From: G963691835 sp963691835
GTDB lineage: Bacteria > Pseudomonadota > Alphaproteobacteria > Thalassobaculales > Thalassobaculaceae
Direction: 5' to 3'
Assembly: GCA_963691835.1 (NCBI GenBank)
Contig: OY829383.1
Span: 1,736,001-1,800,000, forward strand
Length of the DNA stretch: 64,000 bases
The position numbers and the translations under genes are program-made. Shown here piece after piece: positions 15,491-24,304 of this stretch. Position 1 is the first letter of the stretch; each line of letters opens with the position of its first letter. The notes beneath the pieces were generated by a model. It saw only the letters and a program-made list of their open reading frames with translations, was not told the DNA's origin and did no database searches.

Positions 15491-16579
15491 ATGGCGCTCG
15501 ATACCTCGCTGCCGCCGACGGTCGATCACCGGCCCGCAAACCGCTTCCTCGGCATGAAGATCACGCCGCTGACCCGACGGCGCCTTGAGAACTTCCGGGC
15601 CAACCGGCGGGGTTGGTGGTCGCTTTGGATTTTCTCCGTGCTGTTCGTGATCTGCCTCTTCGCCGAGGTCGTGGCGAACGACAAGCCGATCCTGGTCTCC
15701 TACGACGGGGGGCTCTACACCCCCTTTCTCGTCGCCTACCCGGAGACCACGTTCGGCGGCGACTTCCCAACGGAGGCGGAGTACACCGACCCCTTCGTTC
15801 AGGAATTGATCGAGGAGAAGGGCTGGATCGTCTGGCCGCTGATCCCGTTCTCCTACGACACCATCGACAAGGAACTGACGAGCCCGGCCCCCTCGGCGCC
15901 TGACTCCCGGCACTGGCTCGGTACCGACGACAAGGCTCGGGATGTCCTGGCCCGCGTCATTTACGGCTTCCGCATATCGGTTCTGTTCGGCCTCGTCCTG
16001 ACCATCCTCAGCTCGATCATCGGGGTCGCGGCGGGGGCGGTGCAGGGTTACTACGGCGGGATGATCGACCTTGGCTTTCAGCGCTTCATCGAGATCTGGA
16101 GTGCCATGCCGGTCTTCTTCCTGCTGTTGATCCTGGCTTCTCTCTTCGAGCCGACGTTCTGGGTGCTCCTCGGCATCCTGCTGCTGTTTTCCTGGATGGC
16201 GCTGGTCGATGTGGTGCGGGCGGAGTTCCTGCGCGCCAGAAACCTGGATTTCGTCCGGGCAGCCAAGGCCCTGGGCGTGTCCGATGCCACGATCATGCGC
16301 CGCCACGTGCTGCCGAATGCCATGGTGGCAACACTGACTTTTCTGCCGTTTATCCTGAACGGGTCGATCACCACGCTGACCGGCCTGGATTTCCTGGGCT
16401 TCGGCCTGCCTCCGGGCTCCCCCTCGCTGGGCGAGCTCTTGAACCAGGGCAAGGACAACCTCCACGCCCCCTGGCTCGGGGTCACCGGCTTCCTGTCCCT
16501 CGCCATCATGCTGTCGCTGCTGATCTTCATTGGCGAGGCGGTCCGTGACGCGTTCGATCCACGGAAGAACATCGCATGA
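15491..16579 (+). CDS. yejE: Peptide ABC transporter permease (YejE)
   Basis: This 362-residue permease has the N-terminal LTRRRLENFRANRRGWWSL sequence typical of YejE/OppC-type proteins. A long periplasmic loop of about 100 residues follows the first helix (YETTFGGDFPTEAEY-like and LGTDDKARDVLARVIYG). The EAA loop is VRAAKALGVSDATIMRRHVL. It heterodimerises with YejB to form the membrane channel. Its stop overlaps the yejF start by four bases. Confidence 0.93.
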   Translation: MALDTSLPPTVDHRPANRFLGMKITPLTRRRLENFRANRRGWWSLWIFSVLFVICLFAEVVANDKPILVSYDGGLYTPFLVAYPETTFGGDFPTEAEYTDPFVQELIEEKGWIVWPLIPFSYDTIDKELTSPAPSAPDSRHWLGTDDKARDVLARVIYGFRISVLFGLVLTILSSIIGVAAGAVQGYYGGMIDLGFQRFIEIWSAMPVFFLLLILASLFEPTFWVLLGILLLFSWMALVDVVRAEFLRARNLDFVRAAKALGVSDATIMRRHVLPNAMVATLTFLPFILNGSITTLTGLDFLGFGLPPGSPSLGELLNQGKDNLHAPWLGVTGFLSLAIMLSLLIFIGEAVRDAFDPRKNIA

Positions 16580-18225
16580 GCGGCACCACTCCCCTTCTCC
16601 GGGTCAAATCCCTGGATACGCGTTTCGGGTCCGGGGCCAGCACCGTCGACGCGGTCCGGAACGTCTCCTTCGATTTGGACAGAGGCGAGACGCTCGCTCT
16701 TGTCGGCGAAAGCGGATCGGGAAAGTCCGTGACCGCCCTGTCGGTCTTGCAGTTGCTGCCCTACCCCACCGCGCGCCACTCGGACCGGAGCAGCGTGGTC
16801 TTCGACGGCGCGGAGTTGGTCGGTGCCGGGGAGCCCGCGATGCGGCGCCTCCGGGGTAACCGGATCTCGATGATCTTCCAGGAGCCGATGACCGCGCTCA
16901 ACCCGCTCCACGTCGTGGAGAAGCAGATCGGCGAGGTGCTGGAAGTCCACAAAGGCATGCGCGAGAGGGAGGCGCGGGAGCGGACCCTCGAGCTCTTGCG
17001 GCTTGTGGGCATCAAGGAGCCGGAGCAGCGCTTGTCCTCCTATCCGCACCAGCTTTCGGGTGGTCAGCGACAGCGCGTCATGATCGCGATGGCCTTGGCA
17101 GCGGATCCCGACATCCTGATCGCGGATGAGCCGACGACGGCCCTCGATGTCACCATCCAGGCCCAGATCCTAAAACTCCTGGCAGAGCTTCGGGACGAGT
17201 TGGGCATGGCCATGCTGATGATCACCCACGACCTTGGCATCGTCCGCAAGGTGGCGGACCGCGTGGCGGTGATGACCGGTGGCGAGATCGTCGAGGCGGG
17301 ACCGGTGAAGCAGGTCTTCGACCGGCCGCAACACGCCTACACATCCCGTCTCCTGGCAGCCGTACCCAAGGGAGCGCCCGATGCTGTCGGTGGTGACGCC
17401 CCGACCATTGTCTCCGGCGATGAGGTGAAGGTCTGGTTCCCGATCCAACGCGGCTTCCTGCGGCGCACCGTGGGACATGTGAAGGCGGTAGACGGCATAT
17501 CGGTAGCGGTTCGGGAAGGGGAGACCGTCGGCGTGGTCGGCGAGAGCGGCTCCGGCAAGACGACCCTCGGCATGGCGCTGCTGCGGCTCCAGAAGAGTGA
17601 GGGCGGCATCGCGTTCCTGGGGCGCGAGGTGCAGGGCTGGTCGACAAGCCAGATGCGCCCGCTTCGCCGGGAGATGCAGGTGGTCTTCCAGGACCCGTTC
17701 GGCAGCCTCAGCCCCCGGATGTCGATCGCGGAGATTATCGGCGAGGGGTTACAGGTGCATCCGCCGGCCGATCTGGGTGTTGCGGACGAGGCAGCCTTGG
17801 ATGCCCGGATTGACGAGGCCTTGTCCGATGTCGGCCTGGACCCGGCGATGCGGAACCGCTACCCGCATGAGTTCTCCGGCGGTCAACGCCAACGGATCTC
17901 GATCGCGCGGGCCATGGTCCTGCGACCACGTTTCGTCGTGCTGGACGAGCCAACATCCGCCTTGGACATGAGCGTTCAGGCCCAGATCGTCGACCTGTTG
18001 CGGTCGCTTCAGCAGAAGTACCGCCTCGCCTACATGTTCATCAGCCACGATCTCAGGGTTGTACGGGCCATGTCGCACCACGTTGTGGTGATGCGGGACG
18101 GCAAGGTGGTGGAGCAGGGCCCCTCGGAGGACCTGTTCCAGAACCCCAAAGAGCCCTACACCCAGGCGCTCTTGGCGGCAGCCTTCAACCTGGAGGCGGT
18201 CGAGACCGGGGTCGTCCGGACCTAG
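16576..18225 (+). CDS. yejF: Peptide ABC transporter ATPase with two nucleotide-binding domains (YejF)
   Basis: Two complete ABC domains lie in one 549-residue chain. The first has GESGSGKSV, signature LSGGQRQR and Walker B ILIADEPTTALD. The second has GESGSGKTT, FSGGQRQR and VVLDEPTSALD. Both cassettes therefore look catalytically competent. It energises YejBE import of peptides delivered by YejA. It is the last gene of the operon; no hairpin terminator is evident behind it. Confidence 0.94.
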   Translation: MSGTTPLLRVKSLDTRFGSGASTVDAVRNVSFDLDRGETLALVGESGSGKSVTALSVLQLLPYPTARHSDRSSVVFDGAELVGAGEPAMRRLRGNRISMIFQEPMTALNPLHVVEKQIGEVLEVHKGMREREARERTLELLRLVGIKEPEQRLSSYPHQLSGGQRQRVMIAMALAADPDILIADEPTTALDVTIQAQILKLLAELRDELGMAMLMITHDLGIVRKVADRVAVMTGGEIVEAGPVKQVFDRPQHAYTSRLLAAVPKGAPDAVGGDAPTIVSGDEVKVWFPIQRGFLRRTVGHVKAVDGISVAVREGETVGVVGESGSGKTTLGMALLRLQKSEGGIAFLGREVQGWSTSQMRPLRREMQVVFQDPFGSLSPRMSIAEIIGEGLQVHPPADLGVADEAALDARIDEALSDVGLDPAMRNRYPHEFSGGQRQRISIARAMVLRPRFVVLDEPTSALDMSVQAQIVDLLRSLQQKYRLAYMFISHDLRVVRAMSHHVVVMRDGKVVEQGPSEDLFQNPKEPYTQALLAAAFNLEAVETGVVRT

Positions 18226-18250
18226 CGGCCGTGTCTTCCGCCGCCCCCCT

Positions 18251-18278
18251 TTGACACCTTCGTTCCCGGGACTATGGT
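18251..18278 (+). promoter_or_regulatory. Sigma-70-type promoter before the MFS gene
   Basis: TTGACA at 18251-18256 is followed after 16 bp by TATGGT at 18273-18278. The -10 element ends only 6 bases before the ATG at 18285, so a transcript from here would be leaderless or nearly so. The promoter seems intact although the gene behind it is interrupted. Confidence 0.55.
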
Positions 18279-18284
18279 CTTTCC

Positions 18285-19574
18285 ATGTCCTTCCCAGCCG
18301 CCGCCAAACGCCTCGTGCGGGCCTTCCGCCATCGCGACTAGGCCATCTATTTCGCCGGCAACACGATCACGCTCATCGGTCTTTGGATGTAGCGGATCGC
18401 CGTCGGTTGGGTCGCGTGGGAGCTGACGGAAAGCGCTACCTGGCTGGGCATTGTTGCTTTCGCTGACCTCTTTCCGGTCATGATCATCAGTCCATTGGCC
18501 GGAACCATTGCCGACCGGGTCAACCGGCTGACGATCGCGACCGTGACCCAGAGTATCGCCATGGTTCAGGCGGCAACCCTGGCGGTCTTGTCCTTCACCG
18601 GCATGTTGGATATCTGGGGACTGTTCGGCCTCGTCCTGTTGGGCGGCGTGGTCATGTCCTTCTGGCAGCCCGCGCGCCTGTCGCTTGTGCCGAGTCTGGT
18701 CCCACGGGAGGACTTACCCTCCGCGGTGTCGGTGAACGCGGTGCTGTTCAACGGCGCCCGGTTCATCGGTCCCGCTCTTGCCGGTCTGCTCATCCTGAAC
18801 GCCAGCGCGAGTTGGGTCTTCCTGGTCAATGCGATCAGCTACGTCTCCTTCCTCGTAGCCCTCCAGTTCGTCCGGCGGGACGCGGGCGCGCCTGCGATGA
18901 AGGGCCGGGACAGCATCGGGACCGCCATGGCGGAGGGCTACCGCTACGCGTTCGGCCACCAGGGCATCGGCCCGCTCCTGCTGTTGATGTGCGTCACCTG
19001 CATCTGCATGCGGCCGGTGTTCGAATTGCTGCCCGGCTTTGCGTCGGAGGTCTTCGGCCGGGGGGCGGAGGGTCTCTCCACGCTCGCCTCGGCGACCGGG
19101 ATCGGGGCCGTCATCGGCGGCCTCTGGGTCGGTCAGCGGGCATCGGGAACGAACGGCCTGACCGATGCGGTGTTTGGCTCGGCCGGCCTCATGACCCTCA
19201 GTCTTCTGCTGTTCACCGCATCGGACATCTACGCGATCGGCATTCTGGCCGTCGGCCTCGCCGGGGCTGGCATGGTGGCAAACGGGGCGGCAACCCAAAC
19301 CCTGATCCAGGGGGCCGTCGACGACCATATGCGCGGCCGGGTCATGGCGCTGTACGGCATGCTGTTCCGGGGATGCCCTGCCATCGGCGCCGTGGCGATG
19401 GGTGTGGCCTCCGAGGTGCTCGGGCTCCGTTTGCCGCTTGCCCTCGGTTGCGGCCTGGCGCTGGCCATCCTTCTCTACATGATCGCCCGGCGACGCCTGA
19501 TGACCGAGGTGCTGGAGGGATCTCAAGAGGCCGTCGATACCAAGGTAGAACCGGCCAAGGCACCGGGGGACTAA
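18285..19574 (+). pseudogene. MFS transporter gene with two in-frame amber codons
   Basis: One continuous frame from ATG 18285 to TAA 19572 encodes a 12-helix MFS permease of the DHA3-like (EntS/multidrug) type, about 430 codons. It is broken by TAG at 18339-18341 and TAG at 18390-18392. The sequence reads FRHRD-stop-AIYFAGNTITLIGLWM-stop-RIAVGW. Relatives normally have Tyr and Gln at these places, so each stop is one base from the expected codon (TAT/TAC and CAG). The rest has no frameshift or other stop and codon use looks normal. An ATG at 18480 could give a 364-residue protein lacking the first helix pair. Recent decay, amber suppression or assembly error are the options. Confidence 0.8.
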
Positions 19575-19692
19575 CCGGGCCTGGCTTTTTCATGACGCAT
19601 CGGTCGGGCGGCGATACTCTCCCCCCAAACAGCCACACACACGCTCGGCGGCCACTCGGGCACCAAGAGCGGAACGATCAGGGGAGATGGTC

Positions 19693-20340
19693 ATGGACAC
19701 GCAAGCGCTGATCGCCGGGTTTTGGGAGATCCACACAAGCACCATCGCCAACGCGATCGACGATCTCGGCGTCGGCGGCATCATCATCGGCCTGCGGGCG
19801 GTCGTGCCGGGGACGAAGGCGGTTGGACCCGCCGTCACCGTTCGGGAACGGACCGGTGCACGGGGCACCTTCGGGGTCGAGGACTTCAAGGTTGGCCATG
19901 TGATCGATGGGGCGGCGGCAGGCGACGTCATCGTGATCGACAATGGCGGCAACCCGGTGTCCACCTGGGGCGGCATGGCGTCCTATGCGGCGAAGGTGAA
20001 AGGGATCGCTGGCCTGCTGGTCGACGGCGGCGTCCGGGATTGGGAGGAGCAGCAGGAGTTCGGCTTCCCGCTGTTCTCCCGCCACGTCGTTCCCACGTCC
20101 GGCAAGACCCGGATCAAGGTCGAAGCGATTGGCGAGCCGATCACGATCGAAGGGGTGTTGATCCGGCCGGGCGATCTGATCGTGGCGGACGGAACCGGCG
20201 TTGCCGTGATCCCGATCGAACGGGCGGAAGAGATGCTGGAGATGACCCGCCGCTACGCCGCCGACGATGATCAGGCCATGAAGGAGTTGGCAGCGGGGCT
20301 CACTTTCACGGAAGCGCTTCAGAAATTCGCCAAGATCTAA
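19693..20340 (+). CDS. RraA-like / HMG aldolase family protein
   Basis: This 215-residue protein has the RraA/4-hydroxy-4-methyl-2-oxoglutarate aldolase fold. GHVIDGAAAGDVIVIDNGG is followed by LLVDGGVRDWEE, where the conserved Arg-Asp pair binds a divalent metal and oxaloacetate/pyruvate-type substrates, and by RPGDLIVADGTGVAVIP. GGGGAG 6 bases before the ATG at 19693 supports this start over an ATG two codons earlier. Class II aldolase or oxaloacetate decarboxylase activity is more likely than RNase E inhibition. No pathway partner lies next to it. Confidence 0.82.
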   Translation: MDTQALIAGFWEIHTSTIANAIDDLGVGGIIIGLRAVVPGTKAVGPAVTVRERTGARGTFGVEDFKVGHVIDGAAAGDVIVIDNGGNPVSTWGGMASYAAKVKGIAGLLVDGGVRDWEEQQEFGFPLFSRHVVPTSGKTRIKVEAIGEPITIEGVLIRPGDLIVADGTGVAVIPIERAEEMLEMTRRYAADDDQAMKELAAGLTFTEALQKFAKI

Positions 20341-20362
20341 AGCCCGGGATCAGAACCTCCCG

Positions 20363-21292
20363 ATGCGGCTCCTTGCGATCGCGGATCTGCACTTCACGGC
20401 CGACGCGGCACGGGCGGCACTATCCGGCATTCCGCCTCATCCCGGCGATTGGCTGATCCTCGCCGGAGACATCGGGGAGCGAATGGCGGCCATCGAGACG
20501 GCGTTCGAGATCCTGACCGATAGATTCGAACGGGTCCTCTGGGTGCCGGGAAACCACGACCTTTGGACCATGGGGGACGAGCCGCCGGACGGTTTGCGGG
20601 GCGTTGCCGCCTACGAGGCACAGGTCGAGACGGCCCATCACTTCGGCATCCTGACGCCCGAAGACCCCTATACCGTGTGGCCCGGACCTGTCGCGGGGCC
20701 GCATACCGACGTTAAGCACGTGATTGCGCCGTTGTTCCTTCTCTTTGACTACGGCTTTCGTCCAGCCGAGATCGCCCGTCCAGACGTGCGGGCTTGGGCC
20801 CGGGAAGCGGGGTCCGTGTCGGGCGACGAGTTACGCCTCAAGCCCGACCCCTATCCCGATCTGGAAAGTTGGTGCGCGGCAAGGGTATCGGCGACAGAAA
20901 AACGGCTGGATGCGCTGGCGCCCGAAACCCGAACCGTCCTGATCAATCATTGGCCGCTTCGCGACGATCTGATCCACCTGCCCCGCGCGCCCCGGTTCGG
21001 GCCGTGGTGCGGGACCCCCCTGACGCGGGACTGGCATCGGCGCTATCGGGCATCCGTCGCGGTGCACGGCCACCTCCACACCCCGCGTACCGACTGGCGG
21101 GACGGCACCCGTTTCGAGGAAGTCTCCCTGGGAAGCCGCCGCCAGTGGGATCCGGAGCTTGGGGTTGCCGCCTATTTCCGGGAGATTCTGCCGGGGCCCG
21201 ACACGATTCCGCCGGACGGCACCACGCCGGAAACCTCACCGGTTCGACGACGGCGCGGCACCGAACCGCTGGATCTCGTGGTTCCGGGATAA
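20363..21292 (+). CDS. Calcineurin-like metallophosphoesterase
   Basis: This 309-residue protein shows all metal-binding blocks of the calcineurin-like phosphoesterase family in order: DLHF (residues 8-11), GDIGE, GNHDLW, a later NHWPL and GHLHTPR. These bind two metal ions and cleave phosphomonoesters or diesters. It has no signal peptide. It lies 22 bp after the RraA-like gene and may be co-transcribed. It ends 2 bp from the convergent kinase gene, leaving no room for a terminator. The substrate is unknown. The Arg-rich tail is not part of the fold. Confidence 0.85.
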   Translation: MRLLAIADLHFTADAARAALSGIPPHPGDWLILAGDIGERMAAIETAFEILTDRFERVLWVPGNHDLWTMGDEPPDGLRGVAAYEAQVETAHHFGILTPEDPYTVWPGPVAGPHTDVKHVIAPLFLLFDYGFRPAEIARPDVRAWAREAGSVSGDELRLKPDPYPDLESWCAARVSATEKRLDALAPETRTVLINHWPLRDDLIHLPRAPRFGPWCGTPLTRDWHRRYRASVAVHGHLHTPRTDWRDGTRFEEVSLGSRRQWDPELGVAAYFREILPGPDTIPPDGTTPETSPVRRRRGTEPLDLVVPG

Positions 21293-21294
21293 AC

Positions 21295-22692
21295 CTACTC
21301 AGCCGCCACGGGCCAGCGATCCGCCGCCGGGATGGGCAGCTCCAGGACGAAAGTCGTGCCCCCGCCCCCCGTCTTACTGAGCGAGAGGGAGCCGCCATGG
21401 GCCTGGGCAACGTCCCGCGCAATGGTCAGGCCGAGGCCCGCCCCATCGGGATTGGTGGAGTAGACGAACGGCTGGAAAAGCTTCTCGTGGGCATGATCCG
21501 GAATGCCGGGACCATCGTCGGTGACCTCGACCCGGACCCTGTGGTCCAGCAGACGCGGGCTGATCAGGATCTTGCTGGCCCCGGCCGCGGCGGCATTCGA
21601 GGCGAGGTTCGCGAATACCCGGTAGATCTGATCCCGGTCAGCGGCGATGTCCAAATCGGGAAGGCCCCCATAGCTGACGGTGAAGCCATCCGGGCGTGCA
21701 GCCTCAAACTCGGCCGCGAGATCCCGCGCCACTTGCGCCAGCGGCACCCGCTTGATCTCAAGCGCCGGGGTATCGCGGGTGAAGTTCACCGTCCGCGAGC
21801 ACAACGTGACCGCCCGGTCGATCGCGCGCATGAGCGGTGGCGCCACTTTCTGAACCTGAGGGTCGGAGCTCAACTGCAACTGGTCGGAGATGAGCGTCGC
21901 CGTCGACAACATGTTGCGAAGATCATGGTTGATCTTGTTCACCGCCGTGCCGAGCGTCGCCAGCCGCGTCTTCTGGCGCAAAGCACCGCGAAGCCCGGAC
22001 TTCATCGCGGACAGCTCACGGACGGCGACGCCGATCTCATCCCGCCGCCCCTCATCGGGCAGATCGGACTGGTAATCCTCCGGGTTCTCGCGAAACGCGA
22101 CCATGCTCTCCGTGATCCGCTGCATCGGCCGGACCATCAGGGAGCGGAGCGCCAGGAAGACAAGGGCCGCCGTCATCAGCGAGATGACGATCGACAGGTT
22201 CAGGATTCGCCAGGAGTAGTCCCACATGGCCGCTCTCAGCGGGCCTTCATCCACCACGATCGTGACCGTCGCACGGTCGTTCTGCGGGGAGCGTCCGACC
22301 ACCTCAAAAACCCGCTGGTCCGTCCGGGCCAGCATCATGAAAGCGTCCAGAATCAATGCAATGGCCGAGGTGGCGCGCAGATCGACACGGGCCTCGACAC
22401 CCGGCATCGGCCGTCGCGCCAGGGTCATCGGCGCCTCGGTGCCTTTGTCGATGGAGACGAAATAGGCGCCGACATGGTCCAGAAGCTCGTCGTTCAGGGC
22501 TTCCGTCACCATGCCGTCCGGGGTCGCGTCCAGAGCAAGGGCTGCGAGGTGCGCGGCCGCCAGCCGTTCCTGCATCCAGGTCAGCCGGTAGCGCGCGATC
22601 GACGGCGTGTAGATCAGCACTTCCGAAAGCATGACGAAGCCGATTGTCAGGATCAGCAATCGGAACGATAGGCTACGAGGCACCCACATCAC
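21295..22692 (-). CDS. Orphan membrane sensor histidine kinase
   Basis: This 465-residue kinase has transmembrane helices at about residues 10-29 and 163-183 flanking a periplasmic sensor domain. A HAMP-like linker follows, then the phosphoacceptor His256 in INHDLRNMLSTA, the N box (FANLASNAAAAG), G1 (TDDGPGIP) and G2 (GAGLGLTIARDVA). NHDLRN replaces the common SHELRTPL, as in a recognised subgroup of alphaproteobacterial kinases. No response regulator is adjacent, so its partner must be encoded elsewhere. The flanking genes are unrelated metabolic genes. Confidence 0.9.
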   Translation of the reverse strand: MMWVPRSLSFRLLILTIGFVMLSEVLIYTPSIARYRLTWMQERLAAAHLAALALDATPDGMVTEALNDELLDHVGAYFVSIDKGTEAPMTLARRPMPGVEARVDLRATSAIALILDAFMMLARTDQRVFEVVGRSPQNDRATVTIVVDEGPLRAAMWDYSWRILNLSIVISLMTAALVFLALRSLMVRPMQRITESMVAFRENPEDYQSDLPDEGRRDEIGVAVRELSAMKSGLRGALRQKTRLATLGTAVNKINHDLRNMLSTATLISDQLQLSSDPQVQKVAPPLMRAIDRAVTLCSRTVNFTRDTPALEIKRVPLAQVARDLAAEFEAARPDGFTVSYGGLPDLDIAADRDQIYRVFANLASNAAAAGASKILISPRLLDHRVRVEVTDDGPGIPDHAHEKLFQPFVYSTNPDGAGLGLTIARDVAQAHGGSLSLSKTGGGGTTFVLELPIPAADRWPVAAE

Positions 22693-22747
22693 TCGCCATT
22701 GCTTTCCCCCAGATCAGCCACCAGGACCGCCGCTGCGCCGAGCACCG

Positions 22748-24181
22748 TCAGCCGAAACGGCTCAAGAACCGCACGATCCATTTCGTCCGGTCGCTGAATA
22801 ACATAGGCGCAAAATAAGATCCTGCCGCTCTCTTATTCACCTCGCCGAAGGTCGGATAGGGCACGATCATGGACGCCATGGCGCTGATCTTGAGCTTGGC
22901 GGACAGCGCGAGAACCCAGGTCTGGATCAGTTCGCCCGCGTGCGGACCGACAATCCCAGCGCCGAGGATCTTGCCCTTGGGCGTGGTCAGGACCTTCACG
23001 AAACCCGTCGTCTGCCCTTCGCTCCGGGCGCGATCGTTTTCCGCAAACGGCCAGCGGAGGACCTTGAACGCCACACCATCACGGCGCAGGTCCGCTTCGG
23101 TCGCCCCCACCTGGGCAACCTCCGGCGTTGTGTAGACCACTTGGGGACACGCCCCGTAGTCGACTTTGGCAGGAATGCGGAACAGTGCGTTCTTGATGAC
23201 CACTCCGGCCTCGTATCCGGCGGCGTGGGTCAACTGCCAGGCACCATTGACGTCACCGACCGCATAGACCCGCCGGTTGGTGGTCCTGAGGCCCTTGTCG
23301 ACCTTGATACCGGCTGCGGTGTATTCGACCCCGGCCTTATCCAAACCGATCCCTTCTACCGTTGGCGCCCGGCCGGCCGCGACGAGGAGATGGGTGCCAG
23401 AGATGGTCTCTCCTTCGCCCCCCTCCTCCGACGGAGCCAGAACGACCTCCGGCCCGTTGGCGCCGGAGCGGACCTCTGCGACGCGCGCCTGTTCGATCAC
23501 CTTGATGCCGGAGGCTGTCAGCGCGTCCCGCAGCACACCGGTCAACTCTGGGTCGGTTCGGCCGAGAATGTCGAAGCCTTCCACGATGGTCACATCCGAG
23601 CCAAGATCCCGAAAGGCTTGGCCGAGCTCACACCCGATCGCGCCGCCACCGATGATCACCAGATGATCCGGCGTCTCTTTCAGGCCGAAGATCTGCTCGT
23701 TGGTGAAGTAGGAAACATCGGCGAGCCCGGGAATGGGAGGGACCTTGGCAACCGAGCCGGTGGCAATGACGAAGCGCCGCGCCTCCACCTGAACGCCGCC
23801 ACCCTCAACCGTGTTCTTGTCGATGAACGCCGCCTTCGAGCGGATCACCCGTACGCCAAAGCCCTCGTAGCGTTCCACCGAGTCCATTGGCGCGATGCCG
23901 TCGATGACCTCGCGCACCCAGTCGTGAACCGCCGGCCGGTCGATCGTGGGCGCCGAGCCGGTGACGCCTTTCTTGGGCTCTCCCCGTGTGGCGACGGCGG
24001 CATGGCCCGCAGAAAGAAGCGCCTTGGAGGGCACGCAGCCGTAGTTGAGACAGTCTCCGCCCATCTCACCCGGCTCGAACAGAACGGTCTTTGAGCCCAT
24101 CTGGGAGGCGCCTGCCGCAACGGAAAGCCCGGCGGCCCCGGCCCCGATGACGCAGATGTCGACCTTGATCCGTTCGGTCAT
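22748..24181 (-). CDS. MerA/dihydrolipoamide dehydrogenase-like FAD-dependent disulfide oxidoreductase
   Basis: This is a 477-residue flavoprotein. The FAD-binding GAGAAG (13-18) is followed by the redox-active disulfide CLNYGCVPSK (Cys44 and Cys49), an NAD(P)-binding GGGAIGCEL and a C-terminal dimerisation domain. The usual HPTxxE active-site motif reads YPTFGE, so the catalytic His of lipoamide dehydrogenase is missing. There is no N-terminal heavy-metal domain, so it is not a standard mercuric reductase. It is followed on the same strand by a TVP38/TMEM64 membrane protein, a recurrent pairing. An electron-transfer or thiol role at the membrane is inferred; the substrate is unknown. Confidence 0.85.
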   Translation of the reverse strand: MTERIKVDICVIGAGAAGLSVAAGASQMGSKTVLFEPGEMGGDCLNYGCVPSKALLSAGHAAVATRGEPKKGVTGSAPTIDRPAVHDWVREVIDGIAPMDSVERYEGFGVRVIRSKAAFIDKNTVEGGGVQVEARRFVIATGSVAKVPPIPGLADVSYFTNEQIFGLKETPDHLVIIGGGAIGCELGQAFRDLGSDVTIVEGFDILGRTDPELTGVLRDALTASGIKVIEQARVAEVRSGANGPEVVLAPSEEGGEGETISGTHLLVAAGRAPTVEGIGLDKAGVEYTAAGIKVDKGLRTTNRRVYAVGDVNGAWQLTHAAGYEAGVVIKNALFRIPAKVDYGACPQVVYTTPEVAQVGATEADLRRDGVAFKVLRWPFAENDRARSEGQTTGFVKVLTTPKGKILGAGIVGPHAGELIQTWVLALSAKLKISAMASMIVPYPTFGEVNKRAAGSYFAPMLFSDRTKWIVRFLSRFG

Positions 24182-24304
24182 GGCGTAAGTCCTCTCAAGC
24201 CAGATGAGCGCGCAGAAAGGGGAGAACAGAGCCTCGGGCGCTCTCCAAAGTACAGTGCTACAGCTTAGGTGGATTGCAGCTTAGGTGGCAGGGTCGTTCG
24301 ACGG

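Noticed and set aside
14837..16465. 542-codon minus-strand frame opposite yejB/yejE
   Set aside because: It is a shadow frame; the yej permeases are clear and the translation is charged low-complexity sequence.
18285..19574. Genome-wide recoding of TAG as an explanation for the MFS gene
   Set aside because: Several intact genes in the window end in TAG (for example DUF1028, rpoH and yejF), so TAG is a normal stop here; only local suppression or mutation remains.
20794..22671. 625-codon plus-strand frame across the metallophosphoesterase and opposite the kinase
   Set aside because: It overlaps two well-supported genes in other frames and has no recognisable domain.
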